Assembly: GCA_030145435.1 (NCBI GenBank)
Contig: JAQYVQ010000101.1
Location: 1 to 8,743, forward strand
Reading direction: 5' to 3'
DNA: 8,743 bases
Source: Syntrophobacteria bacterium
GTDB taxonomy: Bacteria; Desulfobacterota; DSWW01
Within the stretch, counting starts at the first letter, position 1; the number at the start of each line of letters is the position of its first letter. Position numbers and translations under genes: made by a program. Below are positions 6,458 through 8,743 of this stretch, in pieces. The notes below the pieces were generated by a model. The model saw only the letters and a list, made by a program, of their open reading frames with translations. It was not told where the DNA came from and searched no databases.

Positions 6458-7041
6458 TAAACACCCTTGTAATGATTGACCCTTTCAATATTTATGCTCA
6501 CTCTATCCAAATTGCCGCCTCTTCTAAACGTTTGATAGGTCGGATTCGTTGCACCGTCAATGGAAACCCTGAATGAATGGAAGCGATACTTAACCAGGCC
6601 CTCGATGATTTCCTCGGTGGCGTTATTAAAATTGGTGCCATTGTTAGCGGTGAATCGAATCTTCTTTTCATAACCATATTGCATGATTCTTAATAAGTCT
6701 GGATTAAGAAACATTTCCCCCCAATTTGACAATTCGATTTCCTTAACCCCAGGATTATGGTCAATGAGTTCTTTCAGATTTTTGAAGCGAAGATGACCCC
6801 ATCCGACATTCCCAGTTTTGTTTGATCCATCGCCCGTCCGGCAGCCTGAACAATGGAGTTGGCATTTCGAAGAGGCCTCGATTCTCAAGTTGTGCGGACG
6901 TGTTGCGCGAATGTAGAAAATTCGGAGACTGTGCAGAGGGTTTCGATTTCTTATGTAGAGTCTTTTGCAGGTGGCTTTGATAAGACGAGCGAGTTTGTAT
7001 AGAACAAGCAGCGGTTGCCAATAAGAACGCTCGGTTTGCAT
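6403..7041 (-). CDS. Radical SAM protein, C-terminally truncated
   Basis: With the start used here (212 residues) the iron-sulfur motif CQLHCSGC places the three cluster cysteines at 60, 64 and 67, in the classic CxxxCxxC spacing. It is preceded by LRIEASSK and followed by SNWGEMFLNPDLL, a GGEP-like SAM-binding segment, then TANNGTNF and SIDGATNPTYQTFRRGG. Relatives in surface-polysaccharide clusters usually carry a C-terminal SPASM or twitch cluster domain. Here the sequence stops after MTWIFIVF plus three residues (AKP), so that domain is missing. Loss occurs at the same point as the sulfatase truncation. GGAAGGG lies seven bases before the chosen ATG; upstream ATGs at 7086-7089 and 7062 are in frame but have weaker sites. 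Codons are AT-rich, unlike genes before 6400, pointing to transfer from another genome. Substrate unknown; probably inactive as read here. Confidence 0.85.
   Translation of the reverse strand: MQTERSYWQPLLVLYKLARLIKATCKRLYIRNRNPLHSLRIFYIRATRPHNLRIEASSKCQLHCSGCRTGDGSNKTGNVGWGHLRFKNLKELIDHNPGVKEIELSNWGEMFLNPDLLRIMQYGYEKKIRFTANNGTNFNNATEEIIEGLVKYRFHSFRVSIDGATNPTYQTFRRGGNLDRVSINIERVNHYKGVYHSRFPIMTWIFIVFAKP
6405..6418. other. Rearrangement breakpoint joining two truncated genes
   Basis: Left of this point the plus strand reads as GC-rich sulfatase; right of it the minus strand reads as AT-rich radical SAM protein. Both lose homology to their families here, and base composition changes at the same place. 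No inverted repeat, target duplication or transposase is visible. A deletion, an illegitimate recombination or a contig misjoin would all look like this. Confidence 0.6.
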
Positions 7042-7123
7042 CTTTGAACCCTTCCAAGCCATAAGCCTGCCTAATGGAGATTTCATCATACATCTAATCG
7101 TATGAATGAAGTGTACAGGCTAA

Positions 7124-7129
7124 ATTATA
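7124..7129 (-). promoter_or_regulatory. Candidate -10 box upstream of the radical SAM gene
   Basis: TATAAT on the minus strand is a perfect -10 hexamer in the 136-base gap between the sulfotransferase stop and the radical SAM start. No acceptable -35 box lies 15-18 bases upstream, and the region is AT-rich, so this may be chance. If real, the radical SAM gene has its own promoter besides any read-through. Confidence 0.2.
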
Positions 7130-7177
7130 AAAGTCTTCAGCATTGAAAATCTCATCAAACTGTAAGTTAAACAACTC

Positions 7178-7867
7178 CTAAAACTCATAATTGAAGCATG
7201 CCATTTCCCGAGCAAAAGTCTTAGATATCCATTCAACCTCTTCGTTTGTCAATATTTCTCTATAATGCCCTTTATCCTTTCTAATACCCGCTTTTGCTCT
7301 TGTAGTTGGAAGTTCAAGTGGTTCTGAGAGATTCAACCTTTCGGTGATGTCTAACATCGCAGCTGATAATTCTTCATATTTATAGACTTTATCAACTACA
7401 ATTAACGAATTGATTGTGTACAGGTCAAAACCCTTTATTTCTCCAGCCTTTCCTGCTTTCATGAAATCCATTATGGATGGATATTTTGTTTTCCCCCCAT
7501 TCCAATAATACCAGGAAATAATCTTATCAAATGGATTTCTTTCAAAACAGAATTTATAGTAATTATCCCAGATATTTCGTCCTATTAATTCTTTTATTTG
7601 AACGGCAGGAATATGATTGTAGAAAGTTTTTCTTTGTTTAAACAGAATCAAATTCAGCAAGTCTTTTCTGCTCCTCAACTTAGGGCGCAACACATAATTT
7701 TGACTTCCTCTGTAACCTAAGTCACATCTATGTTTTTCATCCTCCATAGAAATTGGAGCAATAATATCTCTTTGTCCACATATTCTTGATAATGCAATTT
7801 CAATGCTTGTTCCAGCCGTCTTCTGAGTCTTGATAAAGATGAATTTGTGTTTATGAGATAATATCAT
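7178..7867 (-). CDS. Sulfotransferase family protein
   Basis: Probably moves a sulfuryl group from PAPS to a sugar hydroxyl. The 229-residue protein begins MILSHKHKFIFIKTQKTAGTS; KTQKTAGTS (13-21) is the loop binding the 5'-phosphosulfate. FERNPFDKIISWYYW (108-122) is the 3'-phosphate-binding segment, with Arg110 and Ser118 as the expected contacts. The C-terminus (GHYREILTNEEVEWI ... CFNYEF) is typical of the carbohydrate (Sulfotransfer_2-like) branch, so the gene looks complete. An in-frame TTG at 7919-7921 would add 18 residues, but the conserved domain starts at the ATG; neither start has a convincing ribosome binding site. AT-rich codon use matches the radical SAM gene downstream on the same strand, and the two probably arrived together. 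Substrate is unknown; a capsule or exopolysaccharide is inferred from family and from the nearby UDP-glucose dehydrogenase. Confidence 0.85.
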   Translation of the reverse strand: MILSHKHKFIFIKTQKTAGTSIEIALSRICGQRDIIAPISMEDEKHRCDLGYRGSQNYVLRPKLRSRKDLLNLILFKQRKTFYNHIPAVQIKELIGRNIWDNYYKFCFERNPFDKIISWYYWNGGKTKYPSIMDFMKAGKAGEIKGFDLYTINSLIVVDKVYKYEELSAAMLDITERLNLSEPLELPTTRAKAGIRKDKGHYREILTNEEVEWISKTFAREMACFNYEF

Positions 7868-7921
7868 CGCAATATTATTAGCTCGAATTATTACCCTGCC
7901 GTGGTTTATGAGATGCGGCAA

Positions 7922-8222
7922 ACCTTAACATATTCCTCGTTCAAAATATATAGAATAATCATTGCATCCGGACCCCTTCTTCTGTCAGATCTTGCTCAAC
8001 ATCTTCGGTCTGGAGAAAGTGTATGTATCGAGCAGTTGTATACATTCCCAGTCCCGCCCCTTTTTGTATCAAAGGCGTTCGATTATAGATACTGGGGCAC
8101 TCCTCAATTCCATTACACATATGTTTTGCATATGGCGATTTCTTCTGCCTGCCTCCCGTTCGCCATGTCTATCAGTTTTCTTCAGAGGGAGACCTTCGGA
8201 CCCTGGATCGTGGTTGTGCGGG
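7922..8222. other. About 300 bases without a convincing gene
   Basis: Open frames exist on both strands but none shows family motifs, a ribosome binding site or consistent codon bias. The AT-rich end near 7940-7960 could hold the sulfotransferase promoter, but I find no paired -35/-10 boxes of quality. A minus-strand frame from about 8240 to 8070 might be the frameshifted continuation of the small truncated gene starting at 8345; this cannot be settled by eye. Confidence 0.4.
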
Positions 8223-8345
8223 TTATGTGCAATTCGGGAGAATGTGGGCCACACCCTCAATGGATGTGGCCCTTGGGATGGTCAGGATGAGAACGAATAT
8301 CAAAACAGACAATTCTCTCCCGTTGTCGATGTTCGACCAATTCAT
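8223..8345 (-). CDS. Short protein with a signal-peptide-like N-terminus, probably a truncated gene
   Basis: A 40-residue reading frame on the minus strand. Its ATG overlaps the TGA of the upstream frame as ATGA, and AAAGGAG lies six bases upstream, the best ribosome binding site in this part of the window, so translation initiation here is credible. The product begins MNWSNIDNGR, then has a hydrophobic core (ELSVLIFVLILTIP, residues 11-24), then RATS, a layout like a Sec signal peptide or a single membrane anchor. It then stops after only about ten more residues (ILPNCT). That suggests an exported protein cut off or frameshifted soon after its leader. A genuine small membrane protein is the alternative. 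No family is recognised. Confidence 0.4.
   Translation of the reverse strand: MNWSNIDNGRELSVLIFVLILTIPRATSIEGVAHILPNCT
8246..8272 (-). terminator. Strong hairpin, possible terminator or relic
   Basis: GGGCCACA (8246-8253) pairs perfectly with TGTGGCCC (8265-8272). Read on the minus strand, the stem extends inward by a G-U pair and two G-C pairs to 11 pairs with a five-base loop; read on the plus strand the same position is an A/C mismatch. That asymmetry favours a function in minus-strand RNA. There is no T-run after it, and it lies within the short frame ending at 8223, so classical termination is uncertain. Confidence 0.35.
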
Positions 8346-8524
8346 TTTGCACTCCTTTGATCCCATGTGGAAATCATTGGGACTACCGGTGATTGCCCGT
8401 CGATAGGGGATCCTTCGGAAACCCGCAGGGTATTGATCTCGACATACGGCGAAAACTTGGTCACCACTGGATCGTGGATGTTGAAGTCTATAATATAGAA
8501 GCGGCCGTCCGAGGTCATCAACAT
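8342..8524 (-). pseudogene. 5'-truncated remnant of an unidentified minus-strand gene
   Basis: A 60-codon frame reading SDGRFYIIDFNIHDP, then KFSPYVEINTLRVSEGSP, and ending PMISTWDQRSAK. Its codon choice (GAC, TTC, AAC, ATC, GTG, ACC) looks like real coding sequence, and it is coupled at its 3' end to the next frame by an ATGA overlap, as in a true operon. The only start available, an ATG at 8522-8524, has no ribosome binding site and sits directly after an in-frame stop. Just upstream the DNA becomes the leader of the oppositely oriented threonine aldolase gene. The simplest reading is the C-terminal end of a longer protein whose 5' part was removed at a junction near 8525-8545. I do not recognise the family. 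Confidence 0.45.
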
Positions 8525-8547
8525 TCAAGCTGTAAGGGGAATCAGGC

Positions 8548-8743
8548 ATGTCGCTCGAGAACGCCAGACTCGACTTCCGGTCGGATACGTTCACCAAGCC
8601 TACTGCCGGCATGCGGGAAGCGATGGCCAAAGCCGAGGTGGGAGACGACGTCTTCCGTGAGGATCCCACCGTCAAGGAGCTGGAGGAACGGATTGCCGAG
8701 ATTTTCAGCCGGGAGGCCTCCATGCTCGTGCCCTCCGGCACGA
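8548..8743 (+). CDS. ltaE: Low-specificity L-threonine aldolase, N-terminal fragment (cut by window edge)
   Basis: A PLP enzyme that splits L-threonine or L-allo-threonine to glycine and acetaldehyde. Only the first 65 codons are present; the gene continues past 8743. The sequence reads MSLENARLDFRSDTFTKPTAG, then MREAMAKAEVGDDVF, EDPTVKELEERIAEIFSREA and VPSGT. The RSDT.TKPT opening, the EVGDD block, the EDPT helix and the SGT that begins the PLP-phosphate region are the characteristic N-terminus of this fold-type I family. The catalytic lysine lies outside the window. The ATG at 8548-8550 has AAGGGGA about eight bases upstream. The frame has no in-window stop. Its leader abuts a minus-strand gene remnant, so its original upstream region may have been replaced. 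Confidence 0.92.
   Translation, partial: MSLENARLDFRSDTFTKPTAGMREAMAKAEVGDDVFREDPTVKELEERIAEIFSREASMLVPSGT

Noticed and set aside
8118..8134. CATATG repeated around a five-base loop
   Set aside because: Each unit is itself a six-base palindrome and the stem is weak and AT-rich; no promoter or mobile-element context supports a role.
7901..8360. Two overlapping plus-strand open frames of about 130 codons
   Set aside because: Cys/Ser/Pro-rich low-information translations with no ribosome binding site, no motifs, and overlap with better-supported minus-strand frames.
6400..8545. Mobile element or integrase-borne island with attachment sites
   Set aside because: No transposase, integrase, tRNA end, terminal inverted repeats or target duplication could be found at either junction.
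8525..8741. Minus-strand open frame running through the threonine aldolase region into the remnants
   Set aside because: The upstream part is simply antisense to the threonine aldolase start; only the downstream ATG at 8343-8345 has an initiation signal.
1..8743. CRISPR array, tRNA, rRNA, riboswitch or defence system
   Set aside because: No regularly spaced repeats, cloverleaf-like sequences, ribosomal sequence, or nuclease, toxin or defence-family motifs were seen on either strand.

Overview
The window is one piece of a bacterial chromosome or metagenomic contig. It begins inside a minus-strand acyl-CoA dehydrogenase gene and ends inside a plus-strand threonine aldolase gene, so both edge genes are partial. 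Most of it (about 1-6400) is GC-rich with a strong bias to G/C at third codon positions, and most genes there have clear purine-rich ribosome binding sites. Gene order is mosaic: neighbours often face each other and belong to unrelated pathways. This fits a free-living, GC-rich bacterium, perhaps of a Desulfobacterota-like lineage, but the lineage is a guess and nothing here fixes it.

Region 1 (1-997) holds a minus-strand unit of a PadR-family repressor and an acyl-CoA dehydrogenase, joined by an ATGA stop/start overlap. Upstream of padR is a near-consensus sigma70 promoter (TTGACA, 17 bases, TAATAT) covered by two adjacent 18-bp palindromes, which looks like an autoregulated switch. Region 2 (998-3882) is housekeeping-like: an aspartate carbamoyltransferase with an N-terminal extension, a convergent lipoate-pathway octanoyltransferase (lipB), and a divergent agmatinase. 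Region 3 (3890-5260) is a minus-strand UDP-glucose 6-dehydrogenase, which would supply UDP-glucuronate for surface polysaccharide.

Region 4 (about 5370-8545) looks rearranged. A secreted sulfatase (5594 onward) loses its C-terminal half near position 6405-6415. At the same place a radical SAM protein coming from the other strand loses its C-terminal part, so two unrelated genes are fused tail to tail at one breakpoint. Sequence composition changes there to AT-rich and stays so through the radical SAM gene and an intact sulfotransferase (to about 7940). Then follow about 300 bases without a gene and two minus-strand gene remnants, coupled to each other by an ATGA overlap and a strong ribosome binding site. 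The first remnant is cut off at its 5' end where the threonine aldolase region begins. A similar minus-strand remnant, with a frameshift, may lie just upstream of the sulfatase.

Taken together, the sugar-nucleotide dehydrogenase, the sulfotransferase, the radical SAM enzyme and the sulfatase suggest a locus for making and remodelling a sulfated, uronic-acid-containing polysaccharide, now partly broken. That link is inference from neighbourhood only. I see no CRISPR array, tRNA, rRNA, transposase or recognisable defence system.
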